This document shows, piece by piece, positions 24,235-35,420 of a DNA stretch of 64,000 nt. Numbering within the stretch: position 1 is the stretch's first letter; each line of letters opens with the position of its first letter. The notes beneath the pieces were generated by a model. That model worked only from the letters and a program-made list of their open reading frames with translations. It did no database searches and was not told the origin of the DNA. Both the position numbers and the translations under genes were made by a program. The stretch is from Emiliania huxleyi CCMP1516 (lineage: Eukaryota > Haptophyta > Isochrysidales > Noelaerhabdaceae): NCBI RefSeq assembly GCF_000372725.1, contig NW_005201298.1, positions 316,198 to 380,197 of the forward strand, read 5' to 3'.

Positions 24235-24641
24235 ACAAGTAAAAAATCGCGAAAAAAGAAAAAAAACTCCAAAAAATCGGCGCCTGCGGCGGGCCATGGG
24301 ACCCCATCTCCCCCCCGCATGGACACCCTCTGGGCCCCCCGCGCCGGCCCAGAGGCGTGGCCCCCCGCCGTGCAGAGACGAGAGAGCCACTTGTGAGTGC
24401 GACTTTTACCTTGAGCTAGTGGTTTCTTGCTCTTGTTCGTGTTATTCGCGCACACATAACAAACAAGCTGGAGAGAGCGCTGGGCAAAACCCCCGCAAAA
24501 AGAAGCTCTCGTTGATCACACGTGCGCACAGCGCAGTCCCGCACAGATCAGTCCTTCAGTCGCCACTCACAGTCACACGAATCATGAATACCGTAGTCGA
24601 GACAGAGTGCTGCTCCCACGTAGAGGCCGCTCGGCGGCCAG
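24235..24641. other. intergenic A-rich and C-rich stretch
   Basis: 24236-24275 is A-rich (AAAAAATCG, GAAAAAAG). 24295-24370 is C-rich. Past 24400 nothing recognised until the ORAI-like stop. Confidence 0.4.
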
Positions 24642-25805
24642 TCACTCGTCACGCAGCCCCTTGAACGGGCTCGCCGAGCCTGTCCGGAGCGTCTTTCGCG
24701 CTATCTCGTCGGCGGGGTCGATCCGCTTGAACTCGTTGAATGAAACCTCCTCGCCGGGCGGGACATAAAACCTGAAGCAAGCGCGCCGAGGCGGGTGGGG
24801 GGTGGGTCCGCCCACCCCCGCCGGGCGGCACGGCGGGACCGGCACCGGTTGCGGATGCGGCGGGCCTCCGAGCCAACCTAGGGGGGGGAGGCTCCGAGGA
24901 GGCTCTGAGGAGGCTCGGAGAAGGCTCTCTAAGTCTGTCTCTGCGGGCCTCCAGCCGTGTGGAGGGGGCAGGGGGCGGGAGACGTGTGCGCGAGGTGTCT
25001 GGGAGGCGTCTGGGAGGCGTCTGAGGCAGCTCTTGTGCCGACCATGTACATCGTCGTGAGCAGAAAGACCGAGGCGCACATTGCAATGCTCTCCTGGAGA
25101 GGGGCCGAGGGCGCGAACATGACACCCCCGCCTGCTGCCGCCCATCCGGTGTGTGGGGATCTCGCGAGTGTTCGCCCTCGCCGCGCGCGCGCTCTCGCGC
25201 TCTCGCTCCGGCGGAAGCCCCCCCCCCCCCCCCCCCCCGCGCCGGGAGACTTGCCCTAGCCATGTCCTAGCCTTCCCCGGCCGTGGCGCGCGCCTCCATC
25301 AGCACCCAAGCGGCGGCAAACATGCAGCCGAGGGTGGAGAGCACACCGAGCGCGAAGCAGGTGAAGATGAAGGTTCGCTCGTCGTTCATCGAGTCGACTG
25401 CGTAGTCCATCGAGCCGTCGAGCCCGCGCAGCGCCTTGCCCGATCCCCAGACCGTCACAAACATCACCATTGCGACACAGATGAAGTTGACGCAGACGGA
25501 GGCGGTGATGAAGAAGTGGAGCACGCCCTTGGCAAAGGCGCGCTCCGGCGGCAGGTCAATCTCCACAAAGGAGGTGAGCGTGAAGCCCGCCATGATCGCC
25601 GACTGCGAGCCGACGGCCGAAAAGTTCGAGTTGAACAGCTTGAGCTCCCGCTCCCGCAGGTTGATGGCGCGCTGCTTGACCTCGCTCTGCAGCAGCAGCT
25701 TGTCCGCCGCAAGCATGAGCAGCAGCTTCCGGTGGTACCGGCCACAGCAGCGGGCGCTCGGTGTGCGGCACAGCAAGCAGCAGAAGATTTTTCTGTTCTG
25801 ATCTC
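24642..25805 (-). CDS. ORAI-like calcium channel protein
   Basis: Four-helix channel of the ORAI/CRAC type. The main exon (25805 to about 25267) has LKLFNSNFSAVGSQSAIMAG, FTLTSFVEIDLP, then VLHFFITASVCVNFICVAM, WGSGKALRGLDGSMDYAVD and IFTCFALGVLSTLGCMFAAA. Helix 1 with its acidic E in 'VEIDLP' corresponds to the selectivity-filter glutamate region, and the GP/GS..AL.G..GS(M/V) loop is typical of plant and protist ORAI-like proteins. Another exon (about 25110-25020) gives the fourth helix (SIAMCASVFLLTTMYMV), and the last (24790-24642) a tail ending FKGLRDE. The intron near 25020-24800 contains GGGAGGCGTCT (11 nt) repeats; that near 25220 a poly-C run. Frame before 25805 enters dispersed repeat A, so the true N terminus may be shorter. 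Confidence 0.75.
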
Positions 25806-25956
25806 TCGAGGTGTCTTTTGAGCCTGTTTGTGTCTGTGTGTCGCTCGTGCGTGTCGTCATCATCTGTCTAGCGTCCACCCATACCGCGTTGGTGTCCAGT
25901 CCGAGCCTGGCTGTTCTTCACCTTTCTACCTACCTACCTACCTCGTACCTCGAGGT

Positions 25957-25993
<37 letters not shown>
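25806..25993 (+). repeat. dispersed repeat family A copy 2 with (TACC)n, then (GA)n
   Basis: 25806-25945 is family A ending in (TACC)n; 25947-25962 resembles GAGGTGGAT of another family; 25962-25993 is (GA)n. The family body abuts the start of the ORAI-like coding exon. Confidence 0.8.
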
Positions 25994-25994
<1 letters not shown>

Positions 25995-28663
25995 TTATCC
26001 GTTAGTGCGGACGTCGCCGCGGCTCGCCTCTGCCGCGGCGGCTGCTGCGCGCACGCGGCGGCGCCGCTCTCTCGCGAGACGGCTGGCGACGCGGCTCGCC
26101 GCCGACGTACGGTGCGCTCGTCCGACGGTCCGCAGCGTGGCGTGCGCGGCGCTGAGCGCCGCTCTGCGAGCGCCTCTGCGCCTGCACTGCCTGTCTCTGT
26201 TGCTGTTGGTGGTGGTGGTGCTGCTGCTGCTGGTGCCGATGCTGCTGCTGGCGCGGCGCGGCTGTGCGACTGGGCTCGACGCGCGCGTCGCGAGCGTCTG
26301 ACGCGGCGGGCGGCGTCGGGCAGGTGCGCTTCTCTCTCGGGTGGTGGTGGTGGTGCTGCTGCTGCTGCTGGTGGTGCAGATGCTGCTGCTGGTGCGGCGC
26401 GGCTCTCCGACGCGACTCGATGCGCGCGTCGCGGCTATCTGACGCGGCGGGCGGCGTCGCGGGCGGCAGCGGTGGCGGCTCGCGGGTGGAGGTGGAGGCT
26501 GGTGGCTGTGGTGGACTTTGAGTTTATTTCATGGTCGTGTGCGGGGACCGGGGGGTCAACCGGGAGGCAGGGGGTTCAACCAGGCGACGGAGGACCGTGG
26601 GCCATCGCGGGGACTGCTGCGTACGGAGGACGCGGCAGGCAGATCCGGATGGTCTCACCCGGTGGGAGGCACCGAGGCGTCTTGGACGCTCAGCTCTACC
26701 TTAAGCTCCTGAGGGGCGCGTGGTTGTAACCACGTAGTATGACTACAACCCACCACAGACACCCTCCCCCACTCCTCACGTGTGTTCACACCCTCACCCT
26801 CTCCTCTCTCCTCTCTCTCTCTCTCTCTCTCCTCTCTCTCCTCTTGTCTGTGCTGTCTGCCTGACTCAGGCACTCAATCTGCCGATGCGTGATTGTGTGT
26901 GGGCTGCTCCGAGGGGGCCCTCTGTGCGATCCGACGGGTAGGGGGGCTGTGCCCGGGCGGTGTCCGGTGTGGAGTCCCCTTCTGATCCCGCCTGTGGTGT
27001 TGGGTGTGAGGTCGTGGAAGCTTCGATCCCAAGGGGGGGAGCCGAGCCCACTCATAACCAACTCTCAGGGGCAGTAGGTGGGCGAGCTTCAGGCACGCTC
27101 ATCTCGATCGTCAAGACGTTGCTACGCGCGGTCTTCCGCGGGGGGAGCTGCGTCGACGGGTGCGGGACCGCGGCGCAGCCAGTGCCGTGGCGATGCCTCC
27201 GGCTGTTTGCGGCGGGCGGCTTGCTGCTCGCTGCGATGGCGAAAAACTCGTCTCGCCACACGCCAAGGGCTTATGCTCTGGCGAGACGTGAGGCGCATGC
27301 GCCCAGGAGGGGAGGGGGCATGTGTAACGACACTGCTAGAGATGCCTTTCGGGGCCCAGAGATAAAACTTCTGTGATGCCATGCGTGACCTAGTAGTGTC
27401 CCCAGCTATGGGCGTGTCCACGTTGGAGCCAGGTGTGGTGTGGGCGCGAGAATAGCTCCGCCGTTCATGGAGGCAACCGATGCGAGTCGACTGGTGTGTG
27501 TCGTCGTGGTTTCGTATCAAGAATTCTCTCTCTCTCTCTCTCTCGAGGTGGATATCCTTTGGCCGCGTTGGGTAGCGAGGATCTTTTCTGATCAGGTCAC
27601 AATGCAGCGTGCGAGCAGCGTGCGAGCTCCGCCACGGGTGCCGAGGCCGACGCGAGGTAATGGGCCCCTGGGCCTGGCACTCACACGGCGCGACGGCGGT
27701 TCGCAAAGGGCGAGATGGTGGCGCACGAGCCCCGCCGCTTAGCGGCCACCGAGTAGTCACGGAATGCGCGAGCTGCCTTCTCCCGCACCATGGCCGCGGT
27801 GTTTCGCATGGTTATTTTCTGATTGGTCGTCTGTCTCGTACGTACTCTCTCGTCTCGTACGGAACAAGGCTCGCTTGACCGTCCCCAAGTTTTCGTTGCA
27901 GTTCACAGCCTTGTTATTGAGAAGAAAATACCTCCTATGGCGCTGTGCGTTCACAGTAATCATGTTCACGCGGTCGCCAAGACTCGGTCCCCAGAGCCTC
28001 GGATTTATAGTATTACTGCTCGACGGACACTACTAAACCCGACTACTGAACCAATCGGACGTCGACAAGCCATTGGAAGACACTTGACAGCCGCCGGCGA
28101 CGATGGAGTGTGCAATGTGCAGGCGTCATGCTGGGCAATGTTGCGTGTGGCGCACACCTTGCATGCATGGCGCATGCTGCCATGCATGTTGCCGGCACCT
28201 GGAGCATGTCCGCGGCACGCCAGCCGTGAGTGCACTGCGAGCAATCGCGAGAACACGCGCAGGAGCCTCGGACGCGGTCCTATCACTGCTCGCGAGATAT
28301 TCCGTTCGGCGTAGCTCAACAGCTATGTCACCGTGTGTGGTGGTAGGTATATTGTTGGCAAATCACACGGTAGCATTGGCGACGGAGCCCCTTAGAAAGG
28401 AGCGCCGTTCACAGCGCCGAAGTTGTGAAAACACCCGCCGGCCAATCGCACACAGGAGGGGCGCATCGCACCTATGCGATGGTCGCTGTGCAGTGTGACT
28501 GAAGCCACTACAGGTCCTGGCTTTGGTTTCACAACGCGTTTGTCCTCGCTATGGTACGGCGCTCACCAGATGCGACAGGAGGGCTAAAATCCGGAATATA
28601 GACTGCCAAGAGGGTGCTCTAGGCCGCGAAGACACCACACACGGTCTCCCTACTCATGAGCGG
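25994..28663. other. long intergenic region with tandem duplication and repeats
   Basis: 26196-26310 and 26340-26455 are a tandem duplicate (about 145-nt period) rich in (GTG)n and (CTG)n. 26812-26855 is a CT microsatellite. 27446-27560 copies the family also at 57446-57540 (GAATAGCTCCGCCGTTCATG core), followed by the GAGGTGGATATCC block and GCGTTGGGTAGCGAGG. 28347-28365 has GGTATATTGTTGGCAA. 27000-27370 shows a short GC-rich frame not recognised. No supported gene. Confidence 0.5.
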
Positions 28664-30009
28664 CTAGCAGGAGGGTGCCAAAAATGAGGCGCGTTGTGAA
28701 ACCGCAGCTGGCCCCGCCGACGGGTAGCACAGGTCATGAGTGAGGCCACGCCAGCTGCCTCGGGTGCTCTGTGTGGTCGGCCTGGACCTTGCCGCAAGCC
28801 TCGAGCAGCGGAGAAGCACTGTCCTTGAAGTCCAGACATGCTTCGCCGCCGTGGCGCAGCGCCGCAGTGCGAGCGAGCACTGCAGTGCAGTGATCGCTTG
28901 GACTGCGGCACCCATCGACTCCCTGCGCTCCGGGCACATTGGCACATGTGCCGGCGGCCTTGTGGATGGCTCGGACACGATCTGCACGACGGCGCGGCGT
29001 CGCGAGGCGGCCGTGTTGTGAAAACGAAGCTGTTGCGAAACCGAAGCCAGGACCTGTAAAGCCGTAGCCTGCTTCGAGGGTGTCAGCGTCACGGCTTGCG
29101 AATTGCCGCTGGTGGCCTCCGAGCGTATGCTCACTGCCGCGACGTCCACGGCGAGGTCGTCGTCGTCGCCGTCGGGGCTGCTGCTGCTCGGCTTGATGCG
29201 CGCGATGGCCTCCTCGGGCGGAGTGCTGATGGGCGGAGAGCTGATCGCCGTCTGGACCGCGCTGACCCACTCGTCCGCGTCCGCGCTCGAGTCGACGCCA
29301 AACAAAAAGTCCTTGGCCGCCACGTGGACGACGAACTGGTGCGAGGGGCCTTTGGAATCGGCGCCCGCGCTCGGCACGCGCTCGACCGTCGCCGACGGGT
29401 CCAGCGGCATCATCCAGCTTGTTGGTCGTATCGGCCTCGTCGGTGCCGTCAAAGTAGCAGAGGGCCTGCGGGTTGAGCACGAGGAGCTTGCGCTTCCAGC
29501 GCACCGTCGAGAAAAGCCCGCGGCCGGATCCGCGCTTGCTCACGACGCCCTTCCGGGCCACGCTGCCCGCGGCGATCATCTCGGGGGCCGTGATGCCGCC
29601 ACCGCCACCGTCGCCACCGCCGCTGCCCGCCGCGCCGTCCTCGCCCTGCGCCGCGGCGAACGCCGCGGCTTGCGCGGCGGCGGCCGCCTTGGTATCGAAG
29701 GCGCGCCCCTCGCCGCGCGCACAGAGGCTCGCCACGTCGATGCCCTCCTCCTTGGCGCGCCAGTCCGTGTCGAGGTCGAACTCGAAGGTGCCGCCCCACC
29801 GCGGCAGCATGTTCTCGGGTGTGATGTGCGCCGATAGGTGCGAGAAGGAGGGCTTGAGGACCATCGCCTCGTACGTCTCGCGCCGCATGAAGGGCTTCAC
29901 CAGCCGGAAGGCCCACGTCACGAAGAGCGGCAGGCCGCAAAAGTGCGTCGACGAGAAGAGTAGGTCGTTCCTGCCTCTGATGCCACTCTCGCGGCTTGCA
30001 GCGCGTCAC
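28664..30009 (-). CDS. CRAL-TRIO (Sec14-like) and PH domain protein, N terminus not found
   Basis: From about 30009: NDLLFSSTHFCGLPLFV, TWAFRLVKPFMRRETYEAM and HLSAHITPENMLPRWGGTFE, the C-terminal half of a CRAL-TRIO lipid-binding domain (W.lvKPFl...T ... lp.e.lP..yGG). A poly-Ala/Gly linker leads to a PH domain: VVSKRGSGRGLFSTVRWKRK, LLVLNPQALCYFDGTDEADT, then after a one-base frame change near 29415, PLDPSATVERV, HQFVVHVAAKDFLFGVDSSA and DADEWVSAVQTAI with the invariant PH tryptophan. The first half of the CRAL-TRIO domain is not visible in 30010-30388, so the gene is truncated or has distant exons. The tail, to 28664, is low in conservation. Family role: phosphoinositide/lipid transfer at membranes. 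Confidence 0.65.
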
Positions 30010-30388
30010 TCACGCATGCTCTCCAAGAGCTATGGCGGGCGCGTGTCGCGTGTGTGGGGCTGTAGCCTGTGTTTGGCAGGTCCGCGACCCGTTCACTATC
30101 TCAGAACCATGCCTCTGGGCCACACATCGCACACGGGGAGCAGCTCAGGGGCCCAGTAAGCCGCGGAATCTCGCCAAATGTCACAACCCACCTCACCCAG
30201 GGCTGGACCTAGCGTGTCCGAGTTTCCCCAGGGCCCCGGACGCGGACCCCGCGCAACTGCGCTCTCTGCCGTGCGGCGCGCGGCGCACGGTGCCTCCGGG
30301 GGCCCCCGCGGGCCGCCTCCCCCCAGAGCTTTGTGCGCGACAGGGGCTTGGCCTGTGGCGGTACACCGCCCTATATTCATATTTATCA
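30010..30388. other. intergenic, nothing recognised
   Basis: Would be expected to hold the first exons of the CRAL-TRIO gene, but no matching segment is seen on the minus strand. 30290-30320 is CG-rich. Confidence 0.4.
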
Positions 30389-31812
30389 TCATCCCGCTCC
30401 TGACCTGTCCTCTCCACACACAGCTGTCATGTCCCCTCTCCTCTCCCTCTTCTCTGCCAGCGGGCACGCCATCGTCCCGGATCGGTCTTCATATGTACGC
30501 CGCATCAAGCCGAAGGCCTCCGTCTTTGGCGGCACTGCGCCCCACGCCTCCTCGAGCGCGCTGCAGTCGCCCGCGAGCTTGAGGTGGCCCAGCAGCTTCC
30601 AGCCCGCGATCCGCCCGTCCATGGCGCCTCTGCCGCACCGTGCCGCCGCGCCCGCGCCGCAGAGCGGCCGGATCTCCGTCGCCGAGTGGCGCGCCGCGCC
30701 GAGTTCCTCGAAGAGGGTGAGCCCGGAGGCGCGCTCCACGTCGGCGAGCGGCACGGCGAACTCGTCGATGTCGGGGTGGCCGCGCACCTGCGGGAGAGCG
30801 GGAGAGCGCGGGGGCAGGTCCAGGACAGGTCCAGGACGGGTCCAGGACGCGTCCAGAGGAGGGAGGAGGGGCGGGTGGCGACGCGCGCCGGGGCGTTTGG
30901 CAGCAGGAAGGCGGCGAGTCGCCTCTCGCCCGTGCCCGTCTGCTCGGCCAACACCACCTTGAAGAGGTGCGTCGGGACAGCCACCTCGTGCGGACCGATC
31001 ACGTCGTAGGCGACGCGCCGCCGCCGTGGGCCGGGCCGCCGCCTGGCCGCACTCGCGTCGACGGCCGGAGAGGCAGAGGCGGCGGCTGCGGCTGAGGCTG
31101 CTGCCGGAGGCGGCGCGTCGCTCGCGGCGGAGCTGTCGTCCGGAAGGAAGAGTGGCCCTGTGCACGCGCAGAGACGTCTCAATCAACGGGCGGCCGGCAC
31201 GCGACTGCAGTGCCAAGGTGAGGGCGGCGGGCGGGCGGCGGGCTGGTGCGCGGGCGCGAGGGCGCCCGAGACGACGTAGACGTCGCTGTACTCCTTGAGC
31301 AGGCCGCGCGACCAGCGCTCGAGCCGCAGCCAGTCGGAGCCGTTGTTGGAGAGCTCCTGCGGCAGAATGTTGGCCGAGAGCAGGAAGGTCTCGTCCAGCG
31401 CCTCCTGGGACTGCTTGTGCGCGCCGGCGGGAGCCATGTGGCCGCGCGACAGGCGCGAGCCTCGATAGTCGTCGTTGGTGGCTCGGAAGTCGGCCGGCAC
31501 GCTCTCGTCGGCACGGAACTTGGAGTGCTTGCGGTCGACTCCGTCCGCATCGCTCTGGTCCCTCGAGTAGTGCTCCGCGACCCAGTTCGGGATCCTCAGC
31601 CGAAAGTTGATGCTGGAAGCGTATCCCTGCTTGACCACTACGTGCTCGTCCGAGGGCAGTCCATACGGGCAGAAGCGCCGTGCAAGCGCTGCAGGCGACG
31701 GAGGCGGCTCCTCCTCTTTGGACGGCCTCGACGCGCCGCCGAAGAGCACGGCGGCGGCGGCTCCGCCGACGGCGCCAGCCGCGGTGAAGCCGGCGGCGGC
31801 GAGGCGCTGCAT
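30389..31812 (-). CDS. EXOG: EXOG-type mitochondrial endo/exonuclease
   Basis: DNA/RNA non-specific endonuclease of the EXOG branch. Starts MQRLAAAGFTAAGAVGG at 31812, a mitochondrial anchor-like leader (the upstream Met at 31947 lies in repeat-like sequence). Catalytic exon: RRFCPYGLPSDEHVVVKQGY, SRGHMAPAGAHKQSQEALDE (DRGH-type site with its His; first residue Ser here instead of Asp), TFLLSANILPQ, DVYVVSG. Exon 2 (31157-30889): GPLFLPDDSS, AYDVIGPHEVAVPTHLFKV and FLLPNAP. Exon 3 (30787 on): VRGHPDIDEFAVPLADVERA, SGLTLFEELG, then the EXOG-specific C-terminal helix region MDGRIAGWKLLGHLKLAG. Introns 31265-31158 and 30888-30788 are both GC-AG. The enzyme acts in mitochondrial DNA repair in animals. 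Gene structure is consistent throughout. Confidence 0.85.
30772..30888 (-). repeat. GC-AG intron starting with a copy of the next exon (EXOG)
   Basis: Intron start (30871-30888) and downstream exon start (30772-30787) share a GC-rich 16-18 nt sequence with few changes. The intron holds (GGTCCAGGAC(A/G))x3-4, an 11-nt array at 30819-30856. Confidence 0.65.
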
Positions 31813-32472
31813 GTGTGTCGACCGGGCACCGCTAATACGCGGAGGAAGAAAGAAAGAAACCACAAAAACGCAAGGCAGGGAGGAAGAACGGCACGCCGCC
31901 ACCACAAACGCGGAGGAAGGGGGCGCTGATCGACCGGGTCCCGCCAAAAATTACGCAGAAGGCGGGGCGCTGATGTACCCCTGTGTCAGTGTGCCTGTGT
32001 GGTAGCGAGAGACTGCCAGCGACACGCTGGAGGCAGGTCGCTAGACTGAGATGAGACCGCCAGTGGATGTGGGAGTCCACCGCGCACCGCGCTGCGAGCC
32101 TGTCGTGTCCCTTGTCAGGAGCAGGAGAGCCCACCTGTCCCCCTGATCGTCCTTCCAAAATCCTGCTCGTGCAGGTGGGGACCCTGTCCTCGTCCCATCC
32201 CTCGTTTGGCGTGTCTGTTTTCTTTCTTTCTTTCTTTTACAAAACATATATTTTTTCTCTGATGTTCTGCGGTCCCTAATACGCATAAAAAAACGCGGAC
32301 TCAATCAATTGTACTGCGGTGGTGTGAGTAAATGCACCATGAGCAAAAACCTGACAAGGAAAAGAATTTGCGGTATGCTAGCGTGGGATGTGTTCGACGG
32401 CCCCATGCCACAAAAAAGAAAAGAAGAAAACGGACCAAGAACGATAGACTTTTGCTGTAATTCTTTTTCTCG
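31813..32472. other. intergenic between divergent genes, dispersed repeat copy
   Basis: Between EXOG (minus) and F-box/RCC1 (plus). 32133-32245 is a copy of the family seen at 9727 and 57570, ending in TTTTCTTTCTTTC. 31820-31935 has GGAGGAAG repeats. Probably holds both promoters. Confidence 0.5.
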
Positions 32473-33940
32473 ATGTCTGCCCCGCGGCGCCGCTCGCGCC
32501 GCCTCGCCTCCGCCGCCACCGCCGCTCCCTCGACAGACACGCCGCCGCCCGCCCGCCTGCTCGACCTTCCCAGGGAGCTCCTCGAGCGCGCCCTCTCCCG
32601 CTGCGACCCCGCCGACATCGCTCGCGTCGCGGCCGTCTCGCTACCTCTTCCACGCCTCGCTTGCGGAGCAGGGCATCCGCTTGTGGGCGCAAGAGCGCGG
32701 CTTCGAGCTGCCGGCGCAGCCAGAGGGCGAGGGCTGCGCCGTGCGGTGGCTGTACTGTTCGGCGCTGCTGCGCGAGTCCAACGCGCCGGCGAGGGTGTCA
32801 GCAGGTGAACGGCACAGCGTCTTCATCGACGGCGAGGGGCGGCTCTCGTCGTGCGGGTCAGCGGCAAGGGAGGGCGAGGAGGAGGAGGATGACGACGACG
32901 AGGAATTTCCAGGCCTTCTCGGCCACGGCGAGGGCGTGACGCAGCTCAACACGCCGACCCGCCTCCCGTCAATGCTGGGTGACGAGCGCGCCGTGAGCGT
33001 GGCGACTCGAGCATACCACAGCCTCGCCCTCACCGCCGACGGATCTGTGTGGAGCTGGGGCGGTGGACTCTTTGGCCAGTTGGGCCACGGCGACGAGCAG
33101 GACCAGCTGCTGCCCAAGAAGATCGAGACCTTTGCTGGCCGGCGCGTCGTCGCTGTGTCGGCTGGGTGGATGCACAGCCTCGCCATCACCGCCGACGGCG
33201 CCGTCTGGAGCTGGGGCTGGGGAGGCTATGGCAAGCTGGGCCAGCGCGACCGGCACGCCCAGCTGCTGCCGATGAAGGTCGAGGCCTTTACTGGCCGGCG
33301 CGTCGTCACTGTGTCGGCTGGAGCCCGCCATAGCCTCGCCACCACGGCCGATGGCGCCGCTTGGAGCTGGGGCGCAGGGGGCAATGGCAGGCTGGGCCAC
33401 GGCGACCGGCAGCGCCAGCTGCTGCCCAAAAAGGTCGAGGCCTTTGCTGGGCGGCGCGTCGTCGCTGTTGCGGCTGGAGGCATCCACAGCCTCGCCATCA
33501 CCGCCGACGGCGCCGTCTGGAGCTGGGGCGAGGGAGGTGTTGGCCAGTTGGGCCACGGCGACATGCAGGGCCAGCCACTGCCCAAGAAGGTCGAGACCTT
33601 TGCTGGCCGGCGCGTCGTCGCTGTGTCGGCGGGAGGTCGCCACAGCATCGCCATCACCGCCGACGGCGCCGTCTGGAGCTGGGGCTGGGGAGCCTCTGGC
33701 CAGCTGGGCCACGGCGACCAGCAGAACCAGCTGCTGCCCAAGCAGGTCGAGGCCTTCGCTGGGCAGCGCGTCGTCGCTGTGTCGGCTGCGGAATACAATA
33801 GCTTCGCCATCGCCGCCGACGGCGGTGTTCATGCTTGGGGTCTGGGCGAACGCGGCTGCCTTGGCCACGGAGAGGACCTGTCGCACCAGCTGCTGCCCAA
33901 GAAGATCGAGCGATTCGAGGAGAGGGGGCTGGGGCAGTGA
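32473..33940 (+). CDS. F-box and RCC1-repeat protein
   Basis: Starts MSAPRRRSRRLASAA. LLDLPRELLERALSRCDPAD-IARVAAVS is an F-box; after a frame change near 32637 it continues SRYLFHASLAEQGIRLWAQ, the usual F-box ending. So either an indel or sequencing error breaks the ORF there. An acidic loop (EEEEDDDDEE) precedes six RCC1 repeats of 51 residues, each like GGRHSIAITADGAVWSWG with GQLGHGDQQNQLLPK and a VEAFAGRRVVAVSA start. Repeats are very similar in DNA, pointing to recent duplication or conversion. F-box proteins recruit targets to SCF ubiquitin ligases; RCC1 blades form a propeller that binds proteins. An upstream ATG at 32309 in the second frame is not the start. Confidence 0.85.
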
Positions 33941-34037
33941 GAGGGTTTGCTCGCGTGCGAGCTCCGTCGATATTCTTATAGTGTGTTGAGCACGGGAAAA
34001 AGGCCATTTCTGATGCGCGCACCGCGGGCCGCACACT

Positions 34038-34492
34038 CAGTGTGCAAACTTTACCGGTATGGGAGTTTTTGGCTAATCAAACCCAAGGCCTGCACTAATC
34101 AAAAAGTGGTACGGGATACCAGTTGCCGCACGGAAATCAAAGCGAGTCGGAGTGCCTTCTTGGTGGCAAAATCGGCAAAATCGGCAAAATACCGGGTATT
34201 TTGCGGGTATACCTGGAAAACCCCGGGTATACCCGGGTAATACCCGCACTTTTGCATGGTTTCGCCCCCGGGACCACACCGACAGCCGCTACAACTAATG
34301 AAAACCCCGCATACCACTTTCGCATACCACTATACCATACCTGCGACGGTGTATCATTCACTTTATGCCACCGTTGCATATCCGGATATGCAACGGTGGC
34401 ATAAAGTGAATGATACACCGTCGCAATACCACTCCAAAGTTAATCAAAATATCGCCAAATACCGGTCTCATACCGGTAAAGTTTGCACACTG
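34038..34492. mobile_element. hAT-like MITE, 455 nt, 24-nt TIRs and 8-nt target duplication
   Basis: TIRs 34038-34061 and 34469-34492 (begin CAGTGTGC) are exact complements. CGCACACT flanks both sides (34030-34037 and 34493-34500). Inside are three GGCAAAATC units (34167-34192), GGGTATACC repeats and an 84-nt perfect palindrome. No ORF. Confidence 0.93.
34342..34425. repeat. 84-nt perfect palindrome inside the MITE
   Basis: 42-nt arms meet at 34383/34384 with no loop. Transcribed RNA would fold into one long hairpin. Confidence 0.95.
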
Positions 34493-34500
34493 CGCACACT

Positions 34501-35320
34501 ACTCGGGGGCGCCCTGAAAAAAAAACTCTGACATTTTACGAACTCCTTGGCTGGCACAGAGGAGGCTGGGCTGCTGAACTTAGGATGCCTGCGGAAGGCT
34601 GGCGAGAGCCGGCGACCCACACCCGCAACTCATATTTATCACAACAAGCCATTATGCCCCAACAGGCCCCACCACCCCACCCCTAGGCAATGTAGCGCAC
34701 ATGTCTAGTCCGGAGAGGACGGGGGGGGGGGGGGGGAGGGGATAGCACTGTGCCGAGTATTTTGGATTAAAGCAATTTTTTTACGAACTCCTTGGCGACG
34801 TGCGCGTCGCGTCGCCAAGGCTCTCCAAACCTCCACACACAGCAGTCCACTCATACCGTCCTCCCATCCCTCCCTTGGGTTGTCTGTTTTCTTTCTTTTT
34901 TTCCCCATACCGCGTTGAAACGGACATCCCAAGCCAGAGCTGGGTCGAGGACAGAACACGTTCCCACCTTTGCATCTTAACCAGCCGCGCTTTATAAATC
35001 CGATCTCCCATCCCTCCCTTGCCTGGTGTGTTTTGTTTAAAAGATCGGTGTTGTGTGTGTGGGTTTGGGTTTCAAGCGTTGAGATGTGCTATCTCTCACG
35101 CGCGCAAAGGGACCGGATGAATGCTCGACTCGCACTCCTCCGTGTCACCCTCCGGCGATCTCCAGCCAAACCACTTGATCCAGTACGTTTGCTCCCCGAG
35201 AGGCTGCAGCGTGCCGCGGCGCAGTACCGCTGCCGGGCTGGCACCGCTGCCGCAAAGGGAGTCGACCGGGCACCGCTGCCGCTAAAAACGCGAAGGGGGC
35301 GCTGCCGTCAGGCGGACTTT
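34501..35320. other. intergenic, G-run and dispersed repeat
   Basis: 34720-34740 is a G-run. 34840-34915 is part of the family with CCATCCCTCCCTTGGG and T/C tail. 35100-35300 has GTCGACCGGGCACCGCTGCC, also near 31818. No gene supported. Confidence 0.45.
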
Positions 35321-35324
35321 TAAA

Positions 35325-35397
35325 AGAATTCTTAAGATACAAGCCTCTCTCACAGCACACTGGCACGACAAGGGCGCGGACTGGCGCGGACTGGCAC
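35325..35397 (+). promoter_or_regulatory. 38-nt repeat fused to the 37-nt upstream block
   Basis: 35325-35362 equals 6981-7018; 35361-35397 equals 7752-7788 with one change. The two blocks overlap by two bases here but are 733 bases apart at 7 kb. Confidence 0.6.
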
Positions 35398-35420
35398 ACA
35401 CACAGGCTCACTTCTAGGTC

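Noticed and set aside
32309-32472. Upstream start for the RCC1 gene
   Set aside because: It lies in the frame after the shift and would skip the F-box; 32473 gives the F-box start.
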